Below are positions 35,262-44,340 of a DNA stretch of 57,386 nt, one piece after another; within the stretch, counting starts at the first letter, position 1; each line of letters starts with the position of its first letter. This DNA is from an uncultured Gammaproteobacteria bacterium (GTDB taxonomy: Bacteria > Pseudomonadota > Gammaproteobacteria > CAISUE01). A model generated the notes under the pieces. The model was not told where the DNA came from. It did no database searches and saw only the letters and a program-made list of their open reading frames with translations. A program made the translations under genes and the position numbers. The stretch lies in contig CAISUE010000034.1 of assembly GCA_903888615.1 (NCBI GenBank), positions 1 to 57,386 on the forward strand, read 5' to 3'.

Positions 35262-37151
35262 ATGCAGTACCCTGAAAATTTTGATGTTATCATCATCGGT
35301 GGCGGTCACGCCGGCACAGAAGCTGCGTTAGCTGCTGCTCGCACGGGTTCAAAAACCTTATTATTAACCCACAATATGGAAACCTTAGGGCAAATGTCGT
35401 GCAATCCTGCGATCGGGGGTATTGGCAAAGGGCATTTAGTCAAAGAAATTGATGCTCTAGGGGGTGCTATGGCTTATGCAGCGGATCGCGCCGGTATTCA
35501 ATTTCGTGTTTTAAATGGCAGCAAAGGGCCGGCGGTTCGTGCAACACGCGCTCAAGCGGATCGAGTGATTTACAAACAGGTGATTCGTGGCTTACTTGAA
35601 AATCAAGAAAATTTATGGTTATTTCAACAAGCTGTCGATGATTTACTGGTAAAAAATGATCGCGTGTTCGGTGTGGTTACCCAAATGGGCCTTAAATTTT
35701 ACGCACCAGCCGTTGTTTTAACGGTAGGCACATTTTTAGGCGGTAAAATTCATATTGGTTTTGAAAATTACCAAGGTGGACGAGCAGGGGACCCACCCTC
35801 GATAGCTCTGGCTAATCGGTTGCGTGAATTACCCTTTCATGTGGGGCGTTTAAAAACCGGGACGCCGCCGCGCATCGATCGTCGCTCGATTGATTTTAGT
35901 GTGATGACAGCTCAACCTGGTGATGATCCGTGCCCAGTGTTTTCTTTTTTAGGTAAAAATACCGATCATCCGCGACAAGTACCTTGTTATATTACCCATA
36001 CCAATGCCAATACCCATGAGCTTATTCGCTGTGGTTTATCCCGTTCGCCTTTGTATACGGGTGTGATAGAGGGCATTGGGCCACGCTATTGTCCTTCCAT
36101 TGAAGATAAAGTCGTGCGCTTTGCAACTAAAGAAGCGCATCAAATTTTCATTGAACCTGAAGGTTTGGATGGGAATGAAGTTTATCCCAATGGGATTTCC
36201 ACCAGTTTACCCTTTGATTTGCAATTACAGCTCGTGCGTTCAATGAAAGGTTTAGAAAAAGCGTTTATTACGCGTCCTGGCTATGCTATTGAATACGATT
36301 ATTTTGATCCGCGTGATTTAAAAGCGTCACTTGAAACAAAATGCATTGCTGGGTTATTTTTTGCCGGTCAAATCAATGGCACCACCGGTTATGAAGAAGC
36401 GGCTGCTCAAGGCTTGATTGCCGGTTTAAACGCTGGGCGCCAAGCCAAAGGTTTGCCTGCCTGGACACCCAAGCGTGATGAAGCGTACATTGGTGTATTA
36501 ATTGATGATTTGATCAGTCGTGGTACCATTGAACCTTATCGCATGTTTACTTCCAGAGCCGAATACCGTTTATTATTGCGAGAAGATAATGCGGATTTAC
36601 GCTTGACAGCGATTGGCCGAGAATTAGGTTTGGTGGATGATAGCCGCTGGGCGGCATTTTGTGATAAACGCGATGCGATCGAACAAGAAAAAGCCCGGTT
36701 GGAAGCGATTTGGATTGTTCCTGGCTCTGACGCGGCTAACGCGTTGACCGTTTGGCTCGACAAAGCCATTAGTCACGAAAATACCGCGTTTGATTTATTG
36801 CGCAGGCCAGAATTAGATTATGAAAAATTGCGCACCTTGCCGTCTGTAGCACCCGGTTTAGAGGATAAAGCGGTTGGCGAACAAATTCAAATTCAGGCGA
36901 AATACCAAGGGTATATCGAACGTCAAGGGCTGGAAATTGAACGGCAGCGCAAGCAAGAAAGCACGCAAATTCCCTTGCGCTTAGATTATGATACGGTAAG
37001 TGGTTTATCGATCGAAGTCCGGCAAAAATTGCAAATGGTTAAACCTGAAACGCTGGGAATAGCTGCGCGTATTCCCGGCGTGACCCCGGCGGCCATTTCC
37101 TTGTTAACAGTGCATTTGAAAAAAACTAAGCTGGAAATTTTAGCTTTGTAA
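35262..37151 (+). CDS. mnmG: tRNA uridine 5-carboxymethylaminomethyl modification enzyme MnmG
   Basis: An FAD-dependent enzyme that with MnmE modifies U34 in tRNAs reading NNA/NNG codons. 629 residues, as in E. coli. Dinucleotide site [16 protein letters not shown] at the N-terminus, the [22 protein letters not shown] block, [42 protein letters not shown] and the C-terminal helical MnmE/tRNA-binding domain ending [10 protein letters not shown]. The ATG at 35262 follows a TTAGG. It heads the usual mnmG-rsmG-parA locus, typically near the replication origin. Confidence 0.97.
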   Translation: MQYPENFDVIIIGGGHAGTEAALAAARTGSKTLLLTHNMETLGQMSCNPAIGGIGKGHLVKEIDALGGAMAYAADRAGIQFRVLNGSKGPAVRATRAQADRVIYKQVIRGLLENQENLWLFQQAVDDLLVKNDRVFGVVTQMGLKFYAPAVVLTVGTFLGGKIHIGFENYQGGRAGDPPSIALANRLRELPFHVGRLKTGTPPRIDRRSIDFSVMTAQPGDDPCPVFSFLGKNTDHPRQVPCYITHTNANTHELIRCGLSRSPLYTGVIEGIGPRYCPSIEDKVVRFATKEAHQIFIEPEGLDGNEVYPNGISTSLPFDLQLQLVRSMKGLEKAFITRPGYAIEYDYFDPRDLKASLETKCIAGLFFAGQINGTTGYEEAAAQGLIAGLNAGRQAKGLPAWTPKRDEAYIGVLIDDLISRGTIEPYRMFTSRAEYRLLLREDNADLRLTAIGRELGLVDDSRWAAFCDKRDAIEQEKARLEAIWIVPGSDAANALTVWLDKAISHENTAFDLLRRPELDYEKLRTLPSVAPGLEDKAVGEQIQIQAKYQGYIERQGLEIERQRKQESTQIPLRLDYDTVSGLSIEVRQKLQMVKPETLGIAARIPGVTPAAISLLTVHLKKTKLEILAL

Positions 37152-37265
37152 CGGTATTTAGTGTCTATTCAAGGTTTAATGGCTGGTGGTCCTGGCGTGT
37201 TAAAGCCGCTTAATTTTAACGAGATTTTTATAATGACACTCTATAAGAAAGAACGGAAGGATTCA

Positions 37266-37994
37266 ATGACGCAGAATCGTACAATAACCCCTGGGTTATT
37301 TGAACCTATTAATAACCCTCAGTTGAGTTTTAAACAGAAAGTGACTAATTTATCGGAATTTTTAACTACTGGCTTAATCGACATGGGTTTATCCCTATCG
37401 GCGTTTAACCAACAACAATTATTGAATTATGTTGATCTCATTATCAAATGGAATCGTGCCTATAATTTAACGTCTGTTCGTGAACCGGAAGATATTGTGG
37501 TGCGGCATATTTTTGACAGTTTATCCGCCAGTCCTTTTTTAGCGGGTGATTTGATCGCCGATATTGGTTCAGGTGCCGGTTTGCCAGGAATTCCATTGGC
37601 ATTGGCGAATCCGAATAAACAGTTTACGTTAATTGATAGTAATGGCAAAAAAGCCCGTTTTCTGTTTCATGTTGTCCATACCTTAGGTTTGACAAATGTC
37701 AGAGTCATCAATGAACGGGTCGAAGGTTTTCAAAAAAGTAATTTACTCACTGAGGTGCATCGCTTTACGAAATTTGACACGATCATTTCCAGAGCTTATA
37801 CCTCGATGCGCGAAATGTTATTTGCCACTGAGCATTTAGTGGCGTTAGATGGGATGTTCATTGCGATGAAAGGCGTTTATCCTTTAATGGAAATCCATGA
37901 AATTCCCGAAGAATTTCGTGTTGTAGATGTCCATTCAGTGATAGTCCCGCACTTACATGCAGAGCGGCATATTTTAAAAGTTAAAATGTTATGA
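37266..37994 (+). CDS. rsmG: 16S rRNA (guanine-527-N7) methyltransferase RsmG
   Basis: It methylates G527 of 16S rRNA using SAM. 242 residues versus about 207 in E. coli, with ~30 extra residues at the N-terminus. Seen: YVDLIIKWNRAYNLTSVREPEDIVVRHIFDS-type region split around residue 70-95, the SAM-binding IADIGSGAGLPGIPLA, LIDSNGKKARFL and IISRAYTSMREM. The ATG at 37266 has GGAAGG 5 nt upstream; an ATG at 37233 is also in frame. It overlaps parA by 4 bp. Confidence 0.95.
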   Translation: MTQNRTITPGLFEPINNPQLSFKQKVTNLSEFLTTGLIDMGLSLSAFNQQQLLNYVDLIIKWNRAYNLTSVREPEDIVVRHIFDSLSASPFLAGDLIADIGSGAGLPGIPLALANPNKQFTLIDSNGKKARFLFHVVHTLGLTNVRVINERVEGFQKSNLLTEVHRFTKFDTIISRAYTSMREMLFATEHLVALDGMFIAMKGVYPLMEIHEIPEEFRVVDVHSVIVPHLHAERHILKVKML

Positions 37995-38749
37995 ATGTCT
38001 TTTGTTTTTGTAATCAAAAAGGCGGGGTAGCAAAAACCACCAGTTGTATTAATATTGCCGCATCACTCGTGAGCCAAGGGCAGCGAGTGCTCGTTATCGA
38101 CCTGGACCCTCAAGGCAATGCTACCACTGGAAGTGGCATCGATAAAAGTGAATTATTAGCGTCGAGCAACGATGTTTTGTTGGCTGCAAAAACATTGCTC
38201 GACGCTCAGCAGGCAACGCCGGGTGGTTATGATTTAGTGCCAGCCAATAGTGAATTGACGCAAGCTGAAATTGACTTGCTGGCAGTGCCGCTGCGGGAAT
38301 TTCGCTTACGTAATGCGTTAAAAGCGGTGCGTGAACATTACGATTATGTGTTAATCGATTGTCCACCGTCACTCAATATGTTGACGGTTAATGCGTTGGT
38401 CGCATCAACCGGGGTCATTATTCCGGTGCAATGTGAATTTTTCGCTCTGGAAGGTTTAACCGCCTTAATAAATACCATTGAACAAATCAAACAAACAGCA
38501 AACCCTACGTTAAAAATTCGCGGTATTTTACGCACGATGTACGATGGTCGAAATGCGCTGACGTTAGAAGTCTCTGAACAATTATTGACGGTCTTTAAGA
38601 CACAAGTGTTCCAAACGATTATTCCTCGTAATGTACGTTTGGCTGAAGCACCAAGTTATGGCTTGCCGGTATTGTTGTACGATGCCAATGCCAGTGGTGC
38701 GAAAGCGTATGTGGCGCTGGCGACGGAATTGTTATTATCTGAATATTAA
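37991..38749 (+). CDS. parA: Chromosome-partitioning ATPase ParA/Soj
   Basis: A 252-residue ParA-family ATPase for origin segregation. Deviant Walker A KGGVAKTT near residues 10-17, Walker A' LVIDLDPQGNATTG, Walker B VLIDCPPSLNMLTVNAL, and the C-terminal RNVRLAEAPSYGLPV typical of chromosomal ParA. It overlaps rsmG by 4 bp, the classical mnmG-rsmG-parA order. parB should follow but an enoyl-CoA hydratase does instead, so ParB is either encoded elsewhere or lost. Confidence 0.95.
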   Translation: MNVFCFCNQKGGVAKTTSCINIAASLVSQGQRVLVIDLDPQGNATTGSGIDKSELLASSNDVLLAAKTLLDAQQATPGGYDLVPANSELTQAEIDLLAVPLREFRLRNALKAVREHYDYVLIDCPPSLNMLTVNALVASTGVIIPVQCEFFALEGLTALINTIEQIKQTANPTLKIRGILRTMYDGRNALTLEVSEQLLTVFKTQVFQTIIPRNVRLAEAPSYGLPVLLYDANASGAKAYVALATELLLSEY

Positions 38750-38758
38750 GGATGGCTC

Positions 38759-39541
38759 ATGACGTATGATACGCTCGAAGTTGATCACTTAGAGGCGGGC
38801 ATTTGGCAAATCAGTTTAACCAGGCCTGAAAAATTAAATGCGTTAAATTCAGTGTTAATCACTGAGTTAACGGATATTGTCTTGCACGCCAAAGCAACGC
38901 CACACTGTCGGGGTTTAGTGTTTACGGGACAAGGCAAAGCGTTTTGCGCTGGAGCCGATATCAATCAATTAGCCACTGTTGATGCTTTAGAAGGCTTAAA
39001 CTTTGCCCGAGAAGGCCAAGCATTGATGCGTTTAATTGAAACGTTAGCTAAACCCTGTGTAGCGGCGATCAATGGCTTTGCTTTTGGAGGGGGGTGCGAA
39101 TTAGCGCTTGCGATGCATGTGCGCATTGCCTCTGATAATGCCTTGTTTGGCCAGCCAGAAGTTAAACTTGGCGTGATTCCAGGATATGGCGGCACCCAAC
39201 GTTTGAGTCGCTTAGTTGGTAAGGGGCGAGCGCTGGATTTGTGTTTAACAGGCCGTTTCATCGATGCGCAAACGGCTTATCAATGGGGTTTGATAACTGA
39301 AGTAACCAATCAAGAATCCCTGTTGCCGCGGGCAGTTGCCTTATTAACACTTATCATCAACAATGGTCCATTAGCGGTAAAAGCTGCTATGCAAGTGATC
39401 GATCAAGGCTTTGATTTAAGTTTGCCAGATGCCCTTGAATTAGAAGCGTTACAATTTGCCCTTACGTGCGCTAGCGCTGATAAACAAGAAGGCACGATGG
39501 CTTTTTTAGAAAAACGCAGCCCGGCTTTTAGCGGTAGTTGA
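38759..39541 (+). CDS. Enoyl-CoA hydratase (crotonase family)
   Basis: It hydrates trans-2-enoyl-CoA in fatty-acid beta-oxidation. 260 residues, standard. Oxyanion-hole segments FCAGADINQL and GFAFGGGCELALAM; both catalytic glutamates are present, in GGGCELA and in FGQPEVKLGVIPGYGGTQRL. AAGGATG precedes the ATG. It follows parA by 9 bp, so it is probably in the same transcript though functionally unrelated, at the place normally held by parB. Which acyl chain it prefers is not readable. Confidence 0.9.
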   Translation: MTYDTLEVDHLEAGIWQISLTRPEKLNALNSVLITELTDIVLHAKATPHCRGLVFTGQGKAFCAGADINQLATVDALEGLNFAREGQALMRLIETLAKPCVAAINGFAFGGGCELALAMHVRIASDNALFGQPEVKLGVIPGYGGTQRLSRLVGKGRALDLCLTGRFIDAQTAYQWGLITEVTNQESLLPRAVALLTLIINNGPLAVKAAMQVIDQGFDLSLPDALELEALQFALTCASADKQEGTMAFLEKRSPAFSGS

Positions 39542-39908
39542 TAAGGACTAGGAAAATTAAAAGGAATTGGTGACAATTATCCCGTTTGTGAAGTGTTATT
39601 GGCGTCAGTATTGCTGGCTTTAAGCTTGATTCTCGTCGGTGGAAGTTGGTATTTAACTCAGTATGCCATACTGGTTTTTAAGGAAGCGGTGCTTCATGGT
39701 GAACCCTTCACCTATACGACGTTGACGAGTATTTAGCTAACAAGTCGTGCGCGTTGCGTTAACCGCGGTGATTTTTTATCTTGAACGCGATAAATTTTTT
39801 TGTAGTAACGTCGCTGTTTATTTTAGCGGTTATGATCGCAAGTTTTATACGTTTTTAAGCCATGATATCCAGTTTGTTAACTGATTAATTAAAAAGAGAA
39901 GCTTAACT
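39542..39908 (+). pseudogene. Decayed coding stretch, possible membrane-protein remnant
   Basis: About 370 bp with no intact gene. Translating 39581-39736 gives a hydrophobic segment (VCEVLLASVLLALSLILVGG, then SWYLTQYAILVFKEAVLHGE) ending in a TAG, without a usable start. 39747-39884 in another frame gives VRVALTAVIFYLERDKFF and a polar tail, ending in TGA. Both look protein-like and adjacent, as if a small membrane-protein gene had been broken by frameshifts. The parent family is not identified. Confidence 0.35.
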
Positions 39909-39934
39909 ATGCAACAACACTATGCAACAACACT
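39909..39934 (+). repeat. 13-bp tandem duplication over a start codon
   Basis: ATGCAACAACACT occurs twice head to tail. Since 13 is not a multiple of 3 only the first copy's ATG reads into the protein; from the second ATG the frame stops after eight codons. Confidence 0.85.
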
Positions 39935-40223
39935 ATGTAAAAAAATAATGTGTTTAGGATTAGTCGTAGTTGGTTTAACGATGCCCATGTTTGCAGTCGC
40001 AGATCCTATCCTTGCGAAGTCACCGATTAGCACAGCGCCTGATGGAAAAGTAGTGGTTGATTCCATTAACGCTCCCCCTCACTGTGCTTCAGGCTGTGAT
40101 ATTGCTGAAGATTGCCGCAATAATGAAAAAAATCCTTTATTTCAACCCACTGCCACAGAGAAATGGTCTTGTATTAATAAGCCGGGATTTTGTGTGGGGA
40201 CGTGTCGCATCGTGCTTAAGTGA
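39909..40223 (+). CDS. Small secreted six-cysteine protein
   Basis: It encodes 104 residues with a signal peptide ending FAVA before DPILA. The mature ~70 residues have six cysteines (HCASGCDIAEDC and WSCINKPGFCVGTC), a compact disulfide-knot pattern. The start lies in a 13-bp tandem duplication (ATGCAACAACACT twice, 39909-39934); the second ATG is out of frame, and a later in-frame ATG at 39948 would give a more ordinary signal peptide. The neighbouring 40333 gene is also Cys-rich and secreted. Family unknown. Confidence 0.65.
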   Translation: MQQHYATTLCKKIMCLGLVVVGLTMPMFAVADPILAKSPISTAPDGKVVVDSINAPPHCASGCDIAEDCRNNEKNPLFQPTATEKWSCINKPGFCVGTCRIVLK

Positions 40224-40332
40224 AAGGCAGTGGAGCGAGCATTTTTTTATTGTGAATGTCCTATTTTATAGTATGATGCAAATAGCCGTACAAACCTGTT
40301 GATTATAAATTATAAGGAAAAAAAGGGTGATA

Positions 40333-41037
40333 ATGCGTTCGATCATTTCTACGGTTGTTTTGTTAACTATGGGGACAGTTGCCAATGCCCAAGTGGATTC
40401 ACGGTTAATTACCTGTGATTCAGTTTATGCTTTATGTTCAAAAACTAATTGCACAAAAAACCTCAATGGAATATCTGCAACATGCGATTGCCCTATCTAT
40501 AAGGGTGTCAATGTGGGGACAACATCATGTGAAACGCGTGCCCTAGCAGCAGAAAAAATGACCCCTTTTTCAGAATATGCACCGCTTTATTTATTGGCCG
40601 GAGGAATGAATCGTCATGGACCCGTACAAAAAACAGCGGATTATCCAGAACAGTCTTGTAACATTTCTAGTAATGAAATGTTGCAATACGCGGATTGTTG
40701 GAATGTCCAAGGGGTAGCCAATAAAACCAATACTATTGCCCGTTTTCATTGTCCGATTATATTGGTATCAGGGGATAAAGGTTTTTGGATGCAAGCGAGC
40801 AATTGTCCTGTTGGAGCATCGATGTGTCAACAGTTTGGACCGATTTCCAGCCCTGTGGTAATAAATGGAGCGGGTAAGGCTGCAGGTTTAGTAGTGATGG
40901 GCGAAGGCATGAATGCTTATCATCAACAATTATCACCCAATTATTTCTGCCCGGTAGGCAATAGTGTCAGTGAGGGTGCTAACAAAGTAACTATGGCTAG
41001 AGCGAATAGTGAAAACAAGGCAGCCAACCCTGCTTAG
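40333..41037 (+). CDS. Secreted Cys-rich protein, unknown function
   Basis: It encodes 234 residues with a signal peptide (MRSIISTVVLLTMGTVANA before QVDS). The mature protein has about 14 cysteines spread over its length (LITCDSVYALCSKTNCTKN, SATCDCPIYKG, then PEQSCNIS, YADCWN, FHCPI, NCPVGASMCQ, FCPVG), so an extracytoplasmic disulfide-bonded fold is likely. GTG at 40327 is an alternative start. It lies 110 bp after the six-Cys gene, probably one transcript. It is convergent with lpxC. No family is recognised. Confidence 0.72.
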   Translation: MRSIISTVVLLTMGTVANAQVDSRLITCDSVYALCSKTNCTKNLNGISATCDCPIYKGVNVGTTSCETRALAAEKMTPFSEYAPLYLLAGGMNRHGPVQKTADYPEQSCNISSNEMLQYADCWNVQGVANKTNTIARFHCPIILVSGDKGFWMQASNCPVGASMCQQFGPISSPVVINGAGKAAGLVVMGEGMNAYHQQLSPNYFCPVGNSVSEGANKVTMARANSENKAANPA

Positions 41038-41052
41038 GGTTAAAGCTTAAGT

Positions 41053-41985
41053 TTATTGAAAGCGGAGTGCCGGCGTTGCTAACAGCGCTGGCATATAAGC
41101 AATCGGGGCTTTTTTCTTAACATCGCCAAAGGTGACAATTTCCCACGCTTCCGGGGTCTGTAGTAACGTTCGCACTAATTGATTATTCAAAGCATGGCCA
41201 GATTTAAAGCCTTCATAAGCCCCTAATATCGGGTGACCCAATAAATAAAGATCGCCGATAGCATCTAAGATTTTATGCCGGACAAATTCATCTTCATAAC
41301 GTAAACCTTCAGGATTTAAAATACGGTATTCATCAACGACGATCGCATTATCGAGACTGCCGCCTTGAGCAAGATTTAATTGTCGTAATTGTTCATATTC
41401 GCTGATGAAGCCAAACGTACGGGCGCGGCTGATATCTTTTAAATAAGACGTACTGGATAAATCGATTTCAGCATAACGGTGTTTTTCATTAAAAATCGGA
41501 TGATTAAAGTCGATAGTAAAACGCAACTTAAAGCCTTCATAAGGTTTAAAACGCGCGTGTTTATCGCCATCGCTAACGGTAAGCGGTTTTTTGATGCGGA
41601 TGAATTTTTTTAAAGCGTCTTGTTCAACGATTCCTGCCGATTGCAATAAAAATACAAAGGGGGCGGCCGAACCATCCATGATGGGGATTTCTGACGCATT
41701 GATATCGATCAAAATATTATCAATCCCTAAACCCGCCAAAGCCGACATCAAGTGTTCAATGGTAGAAACGCGAACATTCTTTTGTAATAATGTCGTGGAT
41801 AAACGCGTATCGCCGACATTAAAGCCATTGGCGACAATCGAAACTGGTGGGCAAAGATCGATACGACGAAACACCACGCCGCTGTCAATAGCGCCGGGGT
41901 GAAGCGTTAGTACTGCCATTTCGCCCGTGTGTAAGGCGATGCCTGTGGCTTTGATGATTTGGTTAATCGTACGTTGCTTGAGCAT
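41053..41985 (-). CDS. lpxC: UDP-3-O-acyl-N-acetylglucosamine deacetylase
   Basis: The committed, Zn-dependent step of lipid A synthesis. 310 residues (E. coli 305). Zinc ligands His78 ([10 protein letters not shown]), His237 and Asp241 (HKILDAIGD), plus catalytic His264 (KSGHALNN), all present. [11 protein letters not shown] and [10 protein letters not shown] are also typical. The sequence before the ATG has no purine-rich ribosome site, which fits a tightly controlled gene or leaderless-like start. A TATAAT on the minus strand lies near 42020. lpxC is separated from the ftsQAZ cell-division cluster that usually precedes it. Confidence 0.97.
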   Translation of the reverse strand: MLKQRTINQIIKATGIALHTGEMAVLTLHPGAIDSGVVFRRIDLCPPVSIVANGFNVGDTRLSTTLLQKNVRVSTIEHLMSALAGLGIDNILIDINASEIPIMDGSAAPFVFLLQSAGIVEQDALKKFIRIKKPLTVSDGDKHARFKPYEGFKLRFTIDFNHPIFNEKHRYAEIDLSSTSYLKDISRARTFGFISEYEQLRQLNLAQGGSLDNAIVVDEYRILNPEGLRYEDEFVRHKILDAIGDLYLLGHPILGAYEGFKSGHALNNQLVRTLLQTPEAWEIVTFGDVKKKAPIAYMPALLATPALRFQ

Positions 41986-42047
41986 AAGGAGTTATTTTAT
42001 TATTTGAACGAAGCATTATATACTAAGTGTGCAATAATGCAGTAGAT

Positions 42048-42665
42048 TTAAACGCGTTGATGGGCTTTTAGCCATGACAGTGTTTTCTCGACGCACTGTT
42101 GTTCGGACAAAATACCGCTATCTAAAGACAGGTCATAGTCAAGACCTTGATGGATGATTAAATTTAAACTACGAAATACATCTTTCATGCGATCGCCACG
42201 TTGGCGTTCCCGTGCTTTTAAAACCGTATCTGGCGCGATCATTTGAATGAGGCAGCGTGAACAATGGGCTGTTTTTAGTAAGAAATCATCGCGCCAAGTA
42301 GGGCTTAAAAAAACACCATCTAATACGACACTCGAGCCTTTATTCAAAAAAGCTAAAGCGGTGTCATGAAGGATGGCAACGGCTTGGTCTGATACGCTAC
42401 CGCTGGCTATTTTAGGCCAAGGCGTCAAATTATCGACCGTATTTGGTAATAAAAAATGCGTACCTTGCTTTACCGACAAGTCATCTTTTATTTGATCGAG
42501 ATTCACCGCTTGCTCCCAATATTTTTCCGCCAGCACCGTTGTGATCCAACTATCAAGCCCTAGATAAATCATTGGTGTTGGCCATAAGGCTTGAAGTTTA
42601 CGTGCTAACGTGGTTTTGCCCGTACTGGAAGTGCCATTGATGAATAAGAGCTGAGCTTGTGCCAT
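42048..42665 (-). CDS. Chloramphenicol phosphotransferase-like kinase
   Basis: A 205-residue P-loop protein of the CPT family. Walker A INGTSSTGKTT near residues 9-19, then IYLGLDSW, whose Asp matches the catalytic Asp37 of Streptomyces CPT, and a lid-type basic segment KARERQRGDR. Streptomyces CPT phosphorylates chloramphenicol, but distant proteobacterial homologues have unknown substrates, so resistance should not be assumed. It lies upstream of lpxC on the same strand, 62 bp apart. A GAGA stretch lies about 11 nt before the ATG. Confidence 0.82.
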   Translation of the reverse strand: MAQAQLLFINGTSSTGKTTLARKLQALWPTPMIYLGLDSWITTVLAEKYWEQAVNLDQIKDDLSVKQGTHFLLPNTVDNLTPWPKIASGSVSDQAVAILHDTALAFLNKGSSVVLDGVFLSPTWRDDFLLKTAHCSRCLIQMIAPDTVLKARERQRGDRMKDVFRSLNLIIHQGLDYDLSLDSGILSEQQCVEKTLSWLKAHQRV

Positions 42666-42791
42666 GATTGTGGTATTCTCTTGGTATTTGGGCTGATTTT
42701 ACGGCGTTGTTGTGGATAATAACAGCTCTTTGATGCTATAAAGAAGCTTGAGTTATGGGTGTTATCATTCTTTATTATGTAAGGGCTCTCT

Positions 42792-43361
42792 ATGAAACCA
42801 ATGTGGCTAAAGGGCGTGGGCATTTCTTTGCTGGTATTCTGTTTAAGTGCACAGGGGCAAGGTTATGGTCAGCCGGTGGCAGCCAATCAATTGTTAGTGC
42901 CTGATGATGCTGTCATGCAAGCAACGATGTATCCCAAGTTGACGCTGTTGCATGGCCCGATTCTGGTAGTAAAATTTTTCGATCCAACCCATTTTATAAA
43001 ATCGGATGTTTATACCGGTTCTGGTTTCATTGTCGGGATTTATAAGGGTAAAGAAGATATCAATAATGTTAAATCACCCTTATTGATTGAAGATTTAAGC
43101 CAAATTCAAACGATCGCTAATTTGGATATTTTACAGAGTTTTGATCCCACTAAAACAGGCCGTTTAGCAGAACAGATACTTCGAAAAGCAAATTTTGTTT
43201 TAGTGTACTACAATACTAATGGCTATCCTTTAATGTTGAGCATGGTCAATTACGGTGTTCATGGTTTGAATTACGATCTCACCCAAAATCATATTGATTT
43301 AGAATTAAGTGGCGTAGAAAAGGGTAAGTTTTTACAAGGTTTAGTGGTTAATTTTAAATAA
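42792..43361 (+). CDS. Exported protein of unknown function, upstream of prmB
   Basis: It encodes 189 residues with a signal peptide (MKPMWLKGVGISLLVFCLSA before QGQG). The mature part is mixed alpha/beta with few cysteines; strands such as PILVVKFFDPTHF, GSGFIVGIYKG and FVLVYYNTNGYPLM recur. AGGG is 7 nt before the ATG. It ends 15 bp before prmB and so is probably in the same transcript. No family is recognised. Confidence 0.7.
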   Translation: MKPMWLKGVGISLLVFCLSAQGQGYGQPVAANQLLVPDDAVMQATMYPKLTLLHGPILVVKFFDPTHFIKSDVYTGSGFIVGIYKGKEDINNVKSPLLIEDLSQIQTIANLDILQSFDPTKTGRLAEQILRKANFVLVYYNTNGYPLMLSMVNYGVHGLNYDLTQNHIDLELSGVEKGKFLQGLVVNFK

Positions 43362-43376
43362 AAACATAGGTTTTTT

Positions 43377-44285
43377 ATGGTAGAGCTGCAACATGTGGTG
43401 GATGAATTGCAAACGATCAATGATTTTGCCAGATGGGCGGTCAGTCGTTTTAAAGAAGCTGATTTATATTATGGCCATGGTACCGATAATGCTTGGGATG
43501 AAGCAATTAGTCTTATCCTGCATGTGTTATCGCTTGACGATCAATTGCCTGAGTCAGCCATGTATGCGCGTTTAACGCGAAAAGAAAAAATTCGCTTGGT
43601 GGAAGTCTTGTTGCGTCGTATCGAACAAAGAATGCCAGCCCCTTATTTAACCCATAAAATGTCGTTTGCCCACTTAGATTTTTATGTTGATCAGCATGTT
43701 TTGATTCCCCGTTCACCATTAGCCGAATTGATTGAAAAACGTTTTGAACCTTGGTTACATAATGATCATGCCAGCCGTATTTTAGATTTGTGTACCGGCA
43801 GCGGTTGTATTGCAGTAGCGTGTGCAGCGTATTTACCCGAAGCTTTAGTGGATGCGGTGGATATTTCACCTGAAGCATTGCGTATTGCCGCGAAAAATAT
43901 TGATAAACATCAATTGGCTGAGCGTATTCAACTCTATCAAGGGGATTTATTTAAGCCTTTGCCTGAAAATGTCCAATATGACATCATCGTGAGCAATCCA
44001 CCTTACGTTGATGCGGTTGATATGGCAAATTTGCCACCTGAATACCAGCACGAACCGACCTTGGCATTAGCGGCGGGTAGTGATGGTTTACTGATTATTG
44101 AGGCTATTTTAAGTGAAGCTAAAAAATATTTGAAACCACAAGGGGTATTGATTGTTGAAGTGGGTAATTCTGAAAAAGCGGTGATGGATCGTTATCCCCA
44201 TGTGCCATTCACGTGGCTTGATTTTGAACGCGGTGCTGATGGGGTTTTTTTATTAACTCATACCGATTTACAGCGTTATTTGTAA
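43377..44285 (+). CDS. prmB: Ribosomal protein uL3 N5-glutamine methyltransferase
   Basis: A SAM-dependent enzyme that methylates Gln150 of ribosomal protein L3 in E. coli. 302 residues (E. coli 310). The helical N-terminal domain is followed by APYLTHKMSFAHLDFYVD, the LIPRSPLAELI block, SAM motif ILDLCTGSGCIAVA near 140, and the catalytic NPPY (VSNPPYVDAVDM) near 205. The LPPEYQHEP following the NPPY separates PrmB from PrmC. aroC, its common neighbour, is not present. Confidence 0.93.
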   Translation: MVELQHVVDELQTINDFARWAVSRFKEADLYYGHGTDNAWDEAISLILHVLSLDDQLPESAMYARLTRKEKIRLVEVLLRRIEQRMPAPYLTHKMSFAHLDFYVDQHVLIPRSPLAELIEKRFEPWLHNDHASRILDLCTGSGCIAVACAAYLPEALVDAVDISPEALRIAAKNIDKHQLAERIQLYQGDLFKPLPENVQYDIIVSNPPYVDAVDMANLPPEYQHEPTLALAAGSDGLLIIEAILSEAKKYLKPQGVLIVEVGNSEKAVMDRYPHVPFTWLDFERGADGVFLLTHTDLQRYL

Positions 44286-44340
44286 ACGCAGGGGTTGACA
44301 TGTTGTGGGTGCTTTTTAATGTTTACAAGAAGGAACTTGA

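Noticed and set aside
42048-42665. Calling the CPT-like gene a chloramphenicol resistance determinant
   Set aside because: Only the fold and catalytic Asp match; homologues outside Streptomyces have unproven substrates.
42605-42823. Minus-strand 72-codon frame spanning the CPT-like start region
   Set aside because: Overlaps two better-supported genes and has no signal or family features.
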